Assembly: GCA_015067825.1 (NCBI GenBank)
Contig: SVLQ01000003.1
Coordinates: 161,944-225,943 of the forward strand
Reading direction: 5' to 3'
Length of the DNA stretch: 64,000 bases
From: Oscillospiraceae bacterium
Lineage (GTDB): Bacteria; Bacillota; Clostridia; Oscillospirales; QAMX01
Position numbers and translations under genes: made by a program
Shown here: one piece after another, positions 34,413 to 42,278 of the stretch
Position numbering within the stretch: position 1 is the stretch's first letter
How the letters are laid out: each line of letters starts with the position of its first letter
The notes under the pieces: generated by a model
Databases searched by the model: none
What the model was told of the DNA's origin: nothing
The model's input: only the letters and a program-made list of their open reading frames with translations

Positions 34413-35486
34413 ATGTTTGAAAAACTACTGCTGCTCGAACAGCGGTATGAAGAAATCAATACCCAACTTGCTCAGCCGGAGGTCTATTCCGACCCGAAGC
34501 TGATGGCATCGCTGCAGAAAGAACTGAAGGATCTCACTCCGATCGTCGAAAAGTTCCGCGAATACCGCGACGCCAAACAGGCGATGGAAGAGGCGGTTGA
34601 GCTTCTGAACAGCGGCGACAAAGAGCTGCACGAGCTCGCACGTGAGGAGTACGATACGTCCAAAGAGGCGATCGAACGCTGCGAGGAGGAGATCAAGGTG
34701 CTCCTTTTGCCCAAGGATCCCAACGACGATAAAAACGTCATCGTCGAGATCCGTGCGGGTGCGGGCGGTGAAGAAGCGGCACTGTTTGCCGGCTCGCTCT
34801 ACCGCATGTATGGCATGTATGCCGATGCCCGCCGATGGAAGATCGAAGCGATCAACGCCAACGAGACCGAACTCGGCGGCTACAAAGAAATCAGCTTCTC
34901 GATCGAAGGTACCGGTGCGTATTCTCGCCTGAAGTACGAAAGCGGTGTCCACCGCGTCCAGCGCGTGCCGGAGACTGAATCGTCCGGTCGTATCCACACC
35001 TCAACGGTCACGGTCGCCGTTCTGCCGGAAGCCGAAGACGTTGAACTGGAAATCAACCCGACCGACCTGCAGATCGATACGTTCCGCTCCAGCGGCGCGG
35101 GCGGTCAGCACGTCAACAAGACGGAATCGGCGATCCGCATCACCCATCTGCCCACCGGTCTGGTCGTCGAATGTCAGGATGAACGCAGCCAGCATAAGAA
35201 TAAGGAACGTGCGCTGAAGGTGCTCCGCTCCAAGCTTTACGACCAGATGCTTGCCGAGCAGAACGCCGAGATCGCTGCCGAACGGCGCAGCCAGGTCGGC
35301 ACGGGTGACCGCAGCGAGCGTATCCGTACCTATAACTTCCCGCAGGGCCGTGTTTCCGATCACCGTATCAACCTGACCCTTTATAAATTGGAAAACTTCT
35401 TAAACGGCGACCTCGATGAAATGATCGACGCCTTGATTACGGCGATGCAGGCCGAAAAACTCCGCAACAGCGAGGCCGAAGCGTAA
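34413..35486 (+). CDS. prfA: Peptide chain release factor 1
   Basis: 357 residues, full length. The GGQ motif (residues 230-232, in [16 protein letters not shown]) enters the peptidyl transferase centre. The stop-codon reading PxT motif appears as PET (186-188, in [11 protein letters not shown]). RAGAGGEEA is the domain 2 start. It terminates translation at UAA and UAG. Followed by tsaC, not by prmC, the gene for the methylase that modifies the GGQ glutamine. Confidence 0.97.
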   Translation: MFEKLLLLEQRYEEINTQLAQPEVYSDPKLMASLQKELKDLTPIVEKFREYRDAKQAMEEAVELLNSGDKELHELAREEYDTSKEAIERCEEEIKVLLLPKDPNDDKNVIVEIRAGAGGEEAALFAGSLYRMYGMYADARRWKIEAINANETELGGYKEISFSIEGTGAYSRLKYESGVHRVQRVPETESSGRIHTSTVTVAVLPEAEDVELEINPTDLQIDTFRSSGAGGQHVNKTESAIRITHLPTGLVVECQDERSQHKNKERALKVLRSKLYDQMLAEQNAEIAAERRSQVGTGDRSERIRTYNFPQGRVSDHRINLTLYKLENFLNGDLDEMIDALITAMQAEKLRNSEAEA

Positions 35487-35520
35487 GACCGCGCAAAACG
35501 GACACAAAAGTGAGAAAACC

Positions 35521-36546
35521 ATGAACACAAAGCTTTTGACAACCGAAGATATTGCCGAAGCCGCAGCGATCCTGCAGCGCGGCGGATTGGTAGCGATCCC
35601 GACTGAAACGGTCTACGGTCTCGCCGCCGACGCGTTCAACAGCCAAGCTGTGGCCTCAATATTTGCGGCCAAGGGCCGCCCGCAGGATAATCCGCTGATC
35701 GTGCACATTTCCGATCTTTCACAGCTTGCCGACCTCGCCGAAACGGTGCCGCCGGCAGCTATGCTGTTGGCCGAGCGTTTCTGGCCCGGCCCACTGACGA
35801 TGGTTCTGCCGCGCAAAGCGTCGGTGTCCGATACCGTGACGGCGGGGCTTGATTCCGTGGCGATTCGCTTCCCGGCACACCCGGTGGCCCGTGCGGTGAT
35901 CGCCGCTGCCCAAACACCGCTGGCGGCACCGTCGGCGAATCTTTCGGGGTCTCCGAGCCCGACGACTGCGCAGCACGTGATGAACGATCTCGCCGGTCGC
36001 ATCGAGGCGGTGCTCGACGGTGGTGCTTCCGACGTCGGATTGGAATCGACTGTGCTCGCGCTGACGGGGGAGAAGCCGGTGCTTCTGCGTCCCGGCGGCG
36101 TGACCTACGAACAACTGACCGAAGTTCTCGGCGAGGTTATCATCGACAAAGCCGTTCGCCAGCAGATCGACGATACCGAGCGAGTCTCCTCGCCGGGGAT
36201 GAAATACCGTCACTATGCGCCCAAAGCGCCCGTGCAGGCGATCTGCGGCAGCGGAGACGCGACCGCAGCGTACATTCGCAGCGCTGCCGCCCAAACGGAG
36301 GGGCGCGTCTGCGTGATCTGCTACGATGAAGCGGTGGGGACCTTTGGCGAGGCCGAATGCATTGCCTACGGCTCCGAAGCCGATCCGGCGGCACTTGCGC
36401 ATAACCTGTTTGATGCGCTGCGCCGGGCGGATGAAGCCGATGCCGACCGCATCTTTGTCCAATGTCCGTCCGACGACGGGATCGGTCTGGCGGTTGCCAA
36501 CCGCATTAAAAAAGCGGCGGGCTTTGACGTTGTCATGCTTGGCTGA
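35521..36546 (+). CDS. tsaC: L-threonylcarbamoyladenylate synthase (TsaC/Sua5 type)
   Basis: 341 residues: an N-terminal YrdC domain (GGLVAIPTETVYGLAADA, KGRPQDNPLIVHI, AAPSANLSGSPSPT) plus a C-terminal SUA5 domain (from about 210, SSPGMKYRHYAPKAPV). This is the two-domain Sua5 form found in Firmicutes (YwlC). It makes threonylcarbamoyl-AMP from threonine, bicarbonate and ATP for t6A37 modification of ANN-reading tRNAs. Next to prfA, a conserved Firmicutes neighbourhood. Confidence 0.95.
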   Translation: MNTKLLTTEDIAEAAAILQRGGLVAIPTETVYGLAADAFNSQAVASIFAAKGRPQDNPLIVHISDLSQLADLAETVPPAAMLLAERFWPGPLTMVLPRKASVSDTVTAGLDSVAIRFPAHPVARAVIAAAQTPLAAPSANLSGSPSPTTAQHVMNDLAGRIEAVLDGGASDVGLESTVLALTGEKPVLLRPGGVTYEQLTEVLGEVIIDKAVRQQIDDTERVSSPGMKYRHYAPKAPVQAICGSGDATAAYIRSAAAQTEGRVCVICYDEAVGTFGEAECIAYGSEADPAALAHNLFDALRRADEADADRIFVQCPSDDGIGLAVANRIKKAAGFDVVMLG

Positions 36547-36563
36547 CAGGGGAGGAACCGATC

Positions 36564-37148
36564 ATGCTGCTTGGAATTACCGGGGGCAGCGGCTGCGGCA
36601 CGAGTACGGTCGGAGCCCTGCTGGAAAAACACGGTTTTTATTTTGTCGATGCCGACCAAGTCTACCGTGAACTGCTGGCCGAGGATCACTCGCTGCAGCA
36701 GGCACTTGCGTCTCGTTTCGGCGACTCGATCCTGCGGGACGGTACGGTCGACCGCAAGGCGCTGGCTGCGATCGTGTTTTCCGATCCGGCCGCTCTTGCC
36801 GATCTGAACCGCATCACCCACGCCGCGATCATCGCGGAAGTGGATCGCCGTATTGCTGCGGCGAGTGAACAACATGCTGCGGTCGAGGCGATCGCGCTGA
36901 TCGAAAGCGGGATGGCGGATTCGTGCGATGCTGTGGTTTCCGTGCTGTGCGGCTTTGAAACGCGTCTTGCGCGCATCATGGCGCGCGACGGTCTGACGGA
37001 AGATGCTGCGCGTGCACGGCTGAATGCGCAAAAAGCGGACATCTTTTTTATCGACAACAGCGACTACGTACTGACCAACGATGGCAGCCTGCAGGATCTG
37101 GAAAAACAGGTCGCCCTGATGCTTGCTGCGTTACATATACAAGCGTAA
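36564..37148 (+). CDS. coaE: Dephospho-CoA kinase
   Basis: 194 residues. The P-loop is GITGGSGCGTST, followed by YFVDADQVYRELL, which contributes the catalytic Asp, and a lid region with RARLNAQ. It phosphorylates the 3' hydroxyl of dephospho-CoA, the last step of CoA synthesis. Slightly shorter and more divergent than usual, but the domain order is intact. Starts 17 bases after tsaC. Confidence 0.92.
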   Translation: MLLGITGGSGCGTSTVGALLEKHGFYFVDADQVYRELLAEDHSLQQALASRFGDSILRDGTVDRKALAAIVFSDPAALADLNRITHAAIIAEVDRRIAAASEQHAAVEAIALIESGMADSCDAVVSVLCGFETRLARIMARDGLTEDAARARLNAQKADIFFIDNSDYVLTNDGSLQDLEKQVALMLAALHIQA

Positions 37149-37208
37149 ATACCAAAACAGAATCTTTTGTGCCGCTTGCGGTACAGACGATATAAGGAGG
37201 AAATAACT

Positions 37209-38606
37209 ATGGCTGATACCGAAAACCTGAGAGATTCCCTGCTTTTTAAACGTAAAAACGGCTACGAGACCGTTTCCGGTGCAGAAGTTGCCGAAATCGG
37301 CGAGTACTGCGAAGGCTACAAGCTCTACCTCGACCGCGGCAAGACCGAACGCGAAGCCGCTGCCGCCGCCGCTGTGATGGCGCAGGCCAAAGGCTTTGTC
37401 CCGTTCAAACGTGGTATGGCGCTGAAGGCCGGCGACCGTGTGTTTGCGCTCAACCATAACCGCGCTTTTGTAGCGGCGGTCATCGGCGAAGAATCGATGG
37501 ACAATGGTGCGCTGATCGCCGCTTCTCATATCGACTCTCCGCGCCTCGACCTCAAGCCCTATCCGCTTTACGAAGAAGCCGATATGGCCTACTTCAAAAC
37601 GCATTACTACGGCGGCATCCGTAAGTATCAGTGGGTGACGATCCCGCTGGAGATCCACGGCGTCGTGATCAAAAAGGACGGCGAGACCGTTGAAGTCAAC
37701 TTTGGCGGCCGCGATGACGAGCCTGTCCTCGTGATCAACGATCTGCTGCCGCACCTCGGCAGAGACCAGGGCGCCAAACCGCTTGCCACCGCCTTCACCG
37801 GCGAAAGCCTCAACGTGCTCGTCGGCGGTATGCCTTACAACGATGACGGCAGCGATAAAGTTAAGCTCGCCGTTATGAGCCTGCTCAACGAAAAATACGA
37901 CATCTGCGAAGAAGATTTCCTCTCCGCCGAGCTGTCACTGGTTCCGGCCGGCAAAGCCAGAGACGTCGGTTTTGACGCGAGCTTTATCGGCGCTTACGGT
38001 CAGGATGACCGTGTCTGCGCCTACACGACGCTGACGGCGCTGCTGGAAATGACCGAAACGCCGAAGCGCACCTGCGTCTGTATCCTCGCCGACAAAGAAG
38101 AGATCGGTTCGGAGGGCATTGCCGGTATGCAGTCGGAGTGGTACGATACCTTCATCGCCGACCTCTGCGAAGCCACCGGTGCCTCGCTGCGCGCCTGCTA
38201 CGAATCGAGCGCCTGCCTCTCGGCCGACGTCGGTGCGGCGTTCGATCCCAACTTCGCCGAAGTGTACGAAAAGAAAAACAGCGCGGTCGTCAACGGCGGC
38301 GCGATTCTGATGAAGTACACCGGTTCCGGCGGCAAGGGCGGCTCCAACGATGCCAACCCCGAATACATCGCCGCGATCCGCAAGTCCTTTGACGAAAACG
38401 GTGTTCTGTGGCAGATGGGCGAACTGGGCAAGGTCGATCAGGGCGGCGGCGGTACGGTCGCGAAATACATGGCGCAGCGCAATATCGACACGGTCGATAT
38501 CGGTGTTCCGGTGCTTTCGATGCACGCTCCGTTCGAAGTCACGGCGAAGCTCGACGTTTATATGATGTATAAAGCAGCAAAAGCGTTTTTTGCTCTTGAA
38601 AAATAA
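37209..38606 (+). CDS. M18 family aminopeptidase
   Basis: 465 residues from the ATG at 37209 (MADTENLRDSLL), with TAAGGAGG upstream. M18 metal ligands and catalytic residues are visible: ASHIDSPRLDLKP, VLVINDLLPHL, LADKEEIGSEG and the C-terminal SMHAPFEVTAK. This matches the clostridial M18 branch of aspartyl-aminopeptidase relatives: cytoplasmic, two zinc ions, a dodecameric shell. It removes N-terminal residues from peptides. Last gene of the run before the fba promoter. Confidence 0.93.
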   Translation: MADTENLRDSLLFKRKNGYETVSGAEVAEIGEYCEGYKLYLDRGKTEREAAAAAAVMAQAKGFVPFKRGMALKAGDRVFALNHNRAFVAAVIGEESMDNGALIAASHIDSPRLDLKPYPLYEEADMAYFKTHYYGGIRKYQWVTIPLEIHGVVIKKDGETVEVNFGGRDDEPVLVINDLLPHLGRDQGAKPLATAFTGESLNVLVGGMPYNDDGSDKVKLAVMSLLNEKYDICEEDFLSAELSLVPAGKARDVGFDASFIGAYGQDDRVCAYTTLTALLEMTETPKRTCVCILADKEEIGSEGIAGMQSEWYDTFIADLCEATGASLRACYESSACLSADVGAAFDPNFAEVYEKKNSAVVNGGAILMKYTGSGGKGGSNDANPEYIAAIRKSFDENGVLWQMGELGKVDQGGGGTVAKYMAQRNIDTVDIGVPVLSMHAPFEVTAKLDVYMMYKAAKAFFALEK

Positions 38607-38624
38607 GAAGAGTTGGTATATAAT
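38596..38624 (+). promoter_or_regulatory. Promoter for fba
   Basis: TTGAAA (38596-38601, overlapping the end of the aminopeptidase gene), 17 bases, TATAAT (38619-38624). Confidence 0.8.
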
Positions 38625-38638
38625 ATAATGTGGAAAAA

Positions 38639-38675
38639 ATCAGACGGGGGAGAGTACCGCTTGAGCTCGTCTGAT
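38639..38675 (+). other. Hairpin in the fba 5' leader
   Basis: ATCAGACG (38639-38646) pairs with CGTCTGAT (38668-38675) around a GGGGGAGAGTACCGC-containing loop, near the expected 5' end of the fba mRNA and 30 bases before its start codon. No T-run, so not a terminator. Possibly a stability element or a small regulatory RNA structure. Confidence 0.6.
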
Positions 38676-38704
38676 CGCAATAAAAAATAAGGAGTTGCAA
38701 AAAA

Positions 38705-39640
38705 ATGCCGATTGTCACGTCAAAAGAGATGTTCAAAAAAGCATATGAAGGCGGCTACGCCATCGGTGCTTTTAACGTCAACAACATGGAGATCATCCAG
38801 GGCATCACCGAAGCCGCTATGGAAGAAAAGTCTCCGCTGATCCTTCAGGTTTCCGCCGGCGCCAGAAAGTACGCCAAGCACGTTTACCTGATGAAGCTCA
38901 TTGAAGCCGCCGTTGCCGATACCGATCTGCCGATCTGTGTCCACCTCGACCACGGTGATAGCTTCGAAATCTGCAAATCCTGCATCGACGGCGGTTTCAC
39001 CTCCGTTATGATCGACGGCTCCAAGCATTCCTTCAAGGACAACATCGAACTGACCCGCCGTGTCGTTGAATACGCGCACGAACGCGGTGTCGTCGTCGAA
39101 GGCGAACTCGGCAAACTGGCCGGCATCGAAGACGCTGTCAACGTCAGCGACGAAGATGCGCAGTTCACCGATCCGTCCGAAGTTCAGGAATTCGTCGAAA
39201 AGACGGGCGTCGACTCGCTCGCCATCGCCATCGGCACCAGCCACGGCGCTTATAAGTTCAAGCCGGGCCAGACCCCGCGTCTGCGTTTCGATATCCTCGA
39301 AAAGATCACCCAGCTGCTGCCGAACTTCCCGATCGTTCTCCACGGCGCTTCCAGCGTTATCCCGGAATTCGTCGAACAGATCAACGCCAACGGCGGTAAA
39401 ATGCCCGACGCCATCGGTATTCCGGAAGACATGCTCCGCCAGGCGGCCAAGAGCGCGGTCTGCAAGATCAACATCGACTCCGACCTGCGTCTTGCCATGA
39501 CGGCTTCCATCCGCAAGTACTTCAACGAACATCCGGATCACTTCGACCCGCGTCAGTACCTGACTCCGGCTCGCGCCGCGATCAAGGGCCTGGTTGCCAA
39601 CAAGATCCGCAACGTTCTCGGTTCCTCCAACACCCTGTAA
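38705..39640 (+). CDS. fba: Class II fructose-1,6-bisphosphate aldolase
   Basis: 311 residues. Class IIA/B features: IGAFNVNNMEIIQGI, the zinc and catalytic region VHLDHGDSFE, SVMIDGSKHSF, VEGELGKLAG, GTSHGAYKF and the phosphate loop FPIVLHGASSVIP with KINIDSDLR. It splits fructose-1,6-bisphosphate into dihydroxyacetone phosphate and glyceraldehyde-3-phosphate (or the reverse). A tagatose bisphosphate aldolase role is less likely. Ribosome binding site AAGGAG. Own promoter and terminator. Confidence 0.96.
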   Translation: MPIVTSKEMFKKAYEGGYAIGAFNVNNMEIIQGITEAAMEEKSPLILQVSAGARKYAKHVYLMKLIEAAVADTDLPICVHLDHGDSFEICKSCIDGGFTSVMIDGSKHSFKDNIELTRRVVEYAHERGVVVEGELGKLAGIEDAVNVSDEDAQFTDPSEVQEFVEKTGVDSLAIAIGTSHGAYKFKPGQTPRLRFDILEKITQLLPNFPIVLHGASSVIPEFVEQINANGGKMPDAIGIPEDMLRQAAKSAVCKINIDSDLRLAMTASIRKYFNEHPDHFDPRQYLTPARAAIKGLVANKIRNVLGSSNTL

Positions 39641-39658
39641 GTCAACGCAATTGAATTT

Positions 39659-39700
39659 ATGCCCGGAACGCGTATTTTGCGCGTTCCGGGCATATTCTTA
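39659..39700 (+). terminator. Terminator after fba
   Basis: A 14-bp stem (ATGCCCGGAACGCG) with a 7-base loop, followed by a weak T-rich stretch (ATTCTTA). Confidence 0.75.
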
Positions 39701-39734
39701 TGTTGGGACCAATGACCGGAGGTGTTTATTTTAT

Positions 39735-40229
39735 ATGAAGGAATTTTTGCTCCGCGCGAGCGAACATGCAGGGGATATCACGCGTTTGCTCAATTCGATC
39801 GACCGCAACGCCGTAGCGGGTGGCCGCTTTGTTGCGCGACCGCACATGATCGCCGATGTGTTGACGATCCTGACGGGAGATGCGCTTCGCTTGGGCGAAA
39901 TCGTGATCGCCAACGACGGAACGATTCGGCTGAATGCCGTCTACGGTGGAATGACGCTTGCGTATACGCTGAAGATCTTGCAGTTTTCTGTCGCCAACGG
40001 TGCGGTGGAAGGGCGGATCACTTATGCCGAACAGCGCCGTGGAGGTGGAATCGGCGGTGCGTTTTTGGGTTTTACCGGAAAAAGCGGTCTTGCCGTCGCT
40101 TTGGCGAAGTACCCGGGAATCAAAGTAACAGACGACGAGCTCCGTTTTTCTACCCACGGAGTACCGCGATTTTTGCGGGCAGTCTTTCACTCCGCATCTC
40201 CGGAGGGTGTATTATTTCGGGTGTCGTGA
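39735..40229 (+). CDS. Protein of unknown function
   Basis: 164 residues from the ATG at 39735 (MKEFLLRASEHAGD), with GGAGGTG upstream. No signal peptide or membrane segment. The middle is alpha/beta in character (FVARPHMIADVLTILTGDAL, IVIANDGTIRLNAVYGGM) and there is a Gly-rich stretch (RRGGGIGGAFLGFTGKSG). I do not recognise the family. It stands alone between the fba terminator and its own terminator. Confidence 0.7.
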   Translation: MKEFLLRASEHAGDITRLLNSIDRNAVAGGRFVARPHMIADVLTILTGDALRLGEIVIANDGTIRLNAVYGGMTLAYTLKILQFSVANGAVEGRITYAEQRRGGGIGGAFLGFTGKSGLAVALAKYPGIKVTDDELRFSTHGVPRFLRAVFHSASPEGVLFRVS

Positions 40230-40232
40230 GGA

Positions 40233-40270
40233 ATCGGCGCAGCGCATATTTGCTGCGCCGATCTTTTTTG
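40233..40270 (+). terminator. Terminator after the unknown gene
   Basis: ATCGGCGCAGC pairs with GCTGCGCCGAT over an 8-base loop, followed by CTTTTTTG. Confidence 0.93.
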
Positions 40271-40288
40271 TTTCGTTCGCTTTGGGGC

Positions 40289-40317
40289 TTGCATTTTCTG
40301 TGATAAAGTGGTATCAT
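40289..40317 (+). promoter_or_regulatory. Promoter for the isomerase-like gene
   Basis: TTGCAT (40289-40294), 17 bases, TATCAT (40312-40317). Confidence 0.65.
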
Positions 40318-40372
40318 GTAGAAGCTGATTTTTGCGGAAAAGCCCATCACTTTGTTAGCGGAGGAAACTACT

Positions 40373-41203
40373 ATGTTGAACTTTGGTATCACCACGCGTT
40401 CCTTCAATGGCCTCAGCGCAGAGGCTTGTGCTGCGCGTATGCGCGAAATTGGTCTGAAGTGCACGGAGCTTTGCTTTGTGTTCAGCGATCTCAACTGCTG
40501 GGCCTATAACGGCGTTGCCGACATTTCCGTCCTGACCTCCGAAACGGTGCGTTCTGCGGTCGAGACGATCCGCGCGGCCGGTGTCGAGATCGTTTCTCTC
40601 GGTGTTTTCTCGAACCTTTTAGAGCCGGATGCCGAAAAACTGGAGCAGGTCTTTGCCTACTACCGCCGTTTTATCGAATTGGCTGCTGAAAATCATATTC
40701 CGTACATCGCCACGGAAAACGGTTTTGTCCCCGGACAGCGTGGGATCTGTGCCGATACCTTTGAAAGTAAGTTTATATATTTCCGTGACAATATGGTGCG
40801 GCTTGCTGACATGGCGGCAGAATACGGTGTCTCGGTTGCGTTCGAACCGTGTGTTCTCGACCTTACCCCGTCGGCCAAGCGCACGCGTGATTTTCTCCTG
40901 CAGTGCGGCCGAGAGAATCTGAAGATCCTGCTCGATCCGGCCAATATGATCGCCAACTGCGATGAAGAAGATATGTTTAAATATCTGGCGCCGTATGTTG
41001 CATATTTCCACGGAAAAGATCGTCATGTGAACGATACGTATGGCTGTAATCTCGGAGACGGCGAGATCGACTGGGCAAAATTCCTTTCGCTTTACCACCG
41101 GCATACCGACGGGAGACCCTTTATCCTCGAATACGTCAAAAACGAAGACTGCGAGGAAATCCGCGACCGAACCTTTGCTTTTGATCGCGCTGCCGGCTGT
41201 TAG
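40373..41203 (+). CDS. Sugar phosphate isomerase/epimerase-like TIM barrel protein
   Basis: 276 residues from the ATG at 40373, with GGAGG upstream. AP endonuclease family 2/xylose isomerase-like barrel. The metal-ligand pattern is visible as the Glu in VSVAFEPCVLD, the Asp in LKILLDPANMI, the His-containing YFHGKDRH, LGDGEIDWAKF and a final Glu in FILEYVKNED. Members epimerise or isomerise sugars, keto-acids or inosose. Substrate unknown. Its place just before the sulfatase/ABC operon suggests a role in the same sugar pathway. Confidence 0.85.
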   Translation: MLNFGITTRSFNGLSAEACAARMREIGLKCTELCFVFSDLNCWAYNGVADISVLTSETVRSAVETIRAAGVEIVSLGVFSNLLEPDAEKLEQVFAYYRRFIELAAENHIPYIATENGFVPGQRGICADTFESKFIYFRDNMVRLADMAAEYGVSVAFEPCVLDLTPSAKRTRDFLLQCGRENLKILLDPANMIANCDEEDMFKYLAPYVAYFHGKDRHVNDTYGCNLGDGEIDWAKFLSLYHRHTDGRPFILEYVKNEDCEEIRDRTFAFDRAAGC

Positions 41204-41258
41204 TGACAGTATCCGTGTTCGACCTTGATTTATATAAAAACGCACAAAAATAACGGAA

Positions 41259-41313
41259 GTTTTCAAATTGAAAACGATTTTCTCTTGCGCCGGGCTTCAA
41301 AAACTATTATAAT
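41259..41313 (+). promoter_or_regulatory. Promoter with overlapping palindromes for the AraC-sulfatase-ABC operon
   Basis: TTGCGC (41285-41290), 17 bases, TATAAT (41308-41313). Directly upstream is a perfect palindrome GTTTTCAAATTGAAAAC (41259-41275), overlapped by GAAAACGATTTTC (41270-41282), which resembles LacI/CcpA-family operators. Likely the control point of the operon. Confidence 0.75.
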
Positions 41314-41385
41314 AATATTGTAATGGGTTGGATTTATGCAGCGTTTGGTTTTTGCCGGGATAAGCAAAGAGGAGATGTATTTACC

Positions 41386-42258
41386 GTGCTGGATAAGCTT
41401 CTGAAGTTTTCAAAACACTCGACCAATGGATCGGTTCCGATCTACGTGATGAGCGCAAGCCATGCAGAACCGATCAATATGCACAGTCACGATTACTACG
41501 AACTGGTCTACGTCCGTGAAGGGTTTACCGTGCACTACTATGAGGAATCCACAACGATCCTCACCGAAGGTGATCTCTTTATCGTCTGTCCGGGGGTGCA
41601 GCACGCTTATACGGGTCTGCACTATACCGACGTCTATAACTGTATCTTTACAGATGATGCCCTGCGTGATGTCCGAGAACGCTTCCGCCACATGCCGGGC
41701 ATGGAGTGGCTGATCGAAGGAACGCTGCCGGATGGTGTCGTTATGCGTGTGCGTCTCGATACCTCTGAACGCATGCGTGTTTTAGCGGTCATCGAACGCA
41801 TGAAGGAAGAACAAGATTCCCATCGTCTCGGTTGGGAGATCATGATGGAAACGCTCCTTGTGCAGATCCTGACGCTGTTTTCCCGCAGCTATGCCGTGCA
41901 TTACCTGTCCAACCCGGCCGAAAAAGCCTACCTCAGCTACGTTTTGCGCGTGCTGACTTTTATCGAAGAGCATTACAACGAGCCGATCGACCTCAAAACG
42001 ATGGCGGCGCACGTCGATATCTCACCGGACTATCTCTCGCGCCAGTTTAAAAAGATCGTCGGCCTCAGCCCGGCGGTATTCCTGCGCAGCTACCGCCTTG
42101 CCCGCGCGATGGATATGATCCGATCCGAACGTTCGGAGAACTTCGGTGAGATCGCACAGGCCGTCGGCTACAAACACCTGAGCCATTTTTCGCGCGAATT
42201 TAAGTGCTTTACCGGTGTAACACCCAGTGAGTACAAAGTCAACTGCTATAAGATCTGA
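41386..42258 (+). CDS. AraC family transcriptional regulator
   Basis: 290 residues from a GTG at 41386 (LDKLLKFSKHS), which has AGAGGAG 11 bases upstream; the track ATG at 41323 lies almost on the promoter. The N-terminal cupin sensor (HAEPINMHSHDYYELVYV, GDLFIVCPGVQHAY) binds an effector. The C-terminal tandem helix-turn-helix is complete: TFIEEHYNEPIDLKTMAAHV, SPDYLSRQFKKIVG, IAQAVGYKHLSHFSREFK. Probably activates the sulfatase and transporter genes downstream in response to a sugar. Confidence 0.93.
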   Translation: MLDKLLKFSKHSTNGSVPIYVMSASHAEPINMHSHDYYELVYVREGFTVHYYEESTTILTEGDLFIVCPGVQHAYTGLHYTDVYNCIFTDDALRDVRERFRHMPGMEWLIEGTLPDGVVMRVRLDTSERMRVLAVIERMKEEQDSHRLGWEIMMETLLVQILTLFSRSYAVHYLSNPAEKAYLSYVLRVLTFIEEHYNEPIDLKTMAAHVDISPDYLSRQFKKIVGLSPAVFLRSYRLARAMDMIRSERSENFGEIAQAVGYKHLSHFSREFKCFTGVTPSEYKVNCYKI

Positions 42259-42278
42259 TTGTTCCGGGAGGGTTCGCC

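Noticed and set aside
41323-41385. ATG at 41323 as start of the AraC gene
   Set aside because: It lies only about 10 bases after the -10 element and has no ribosome binding site; the GTG at 41386 with AGAGGAG is better.
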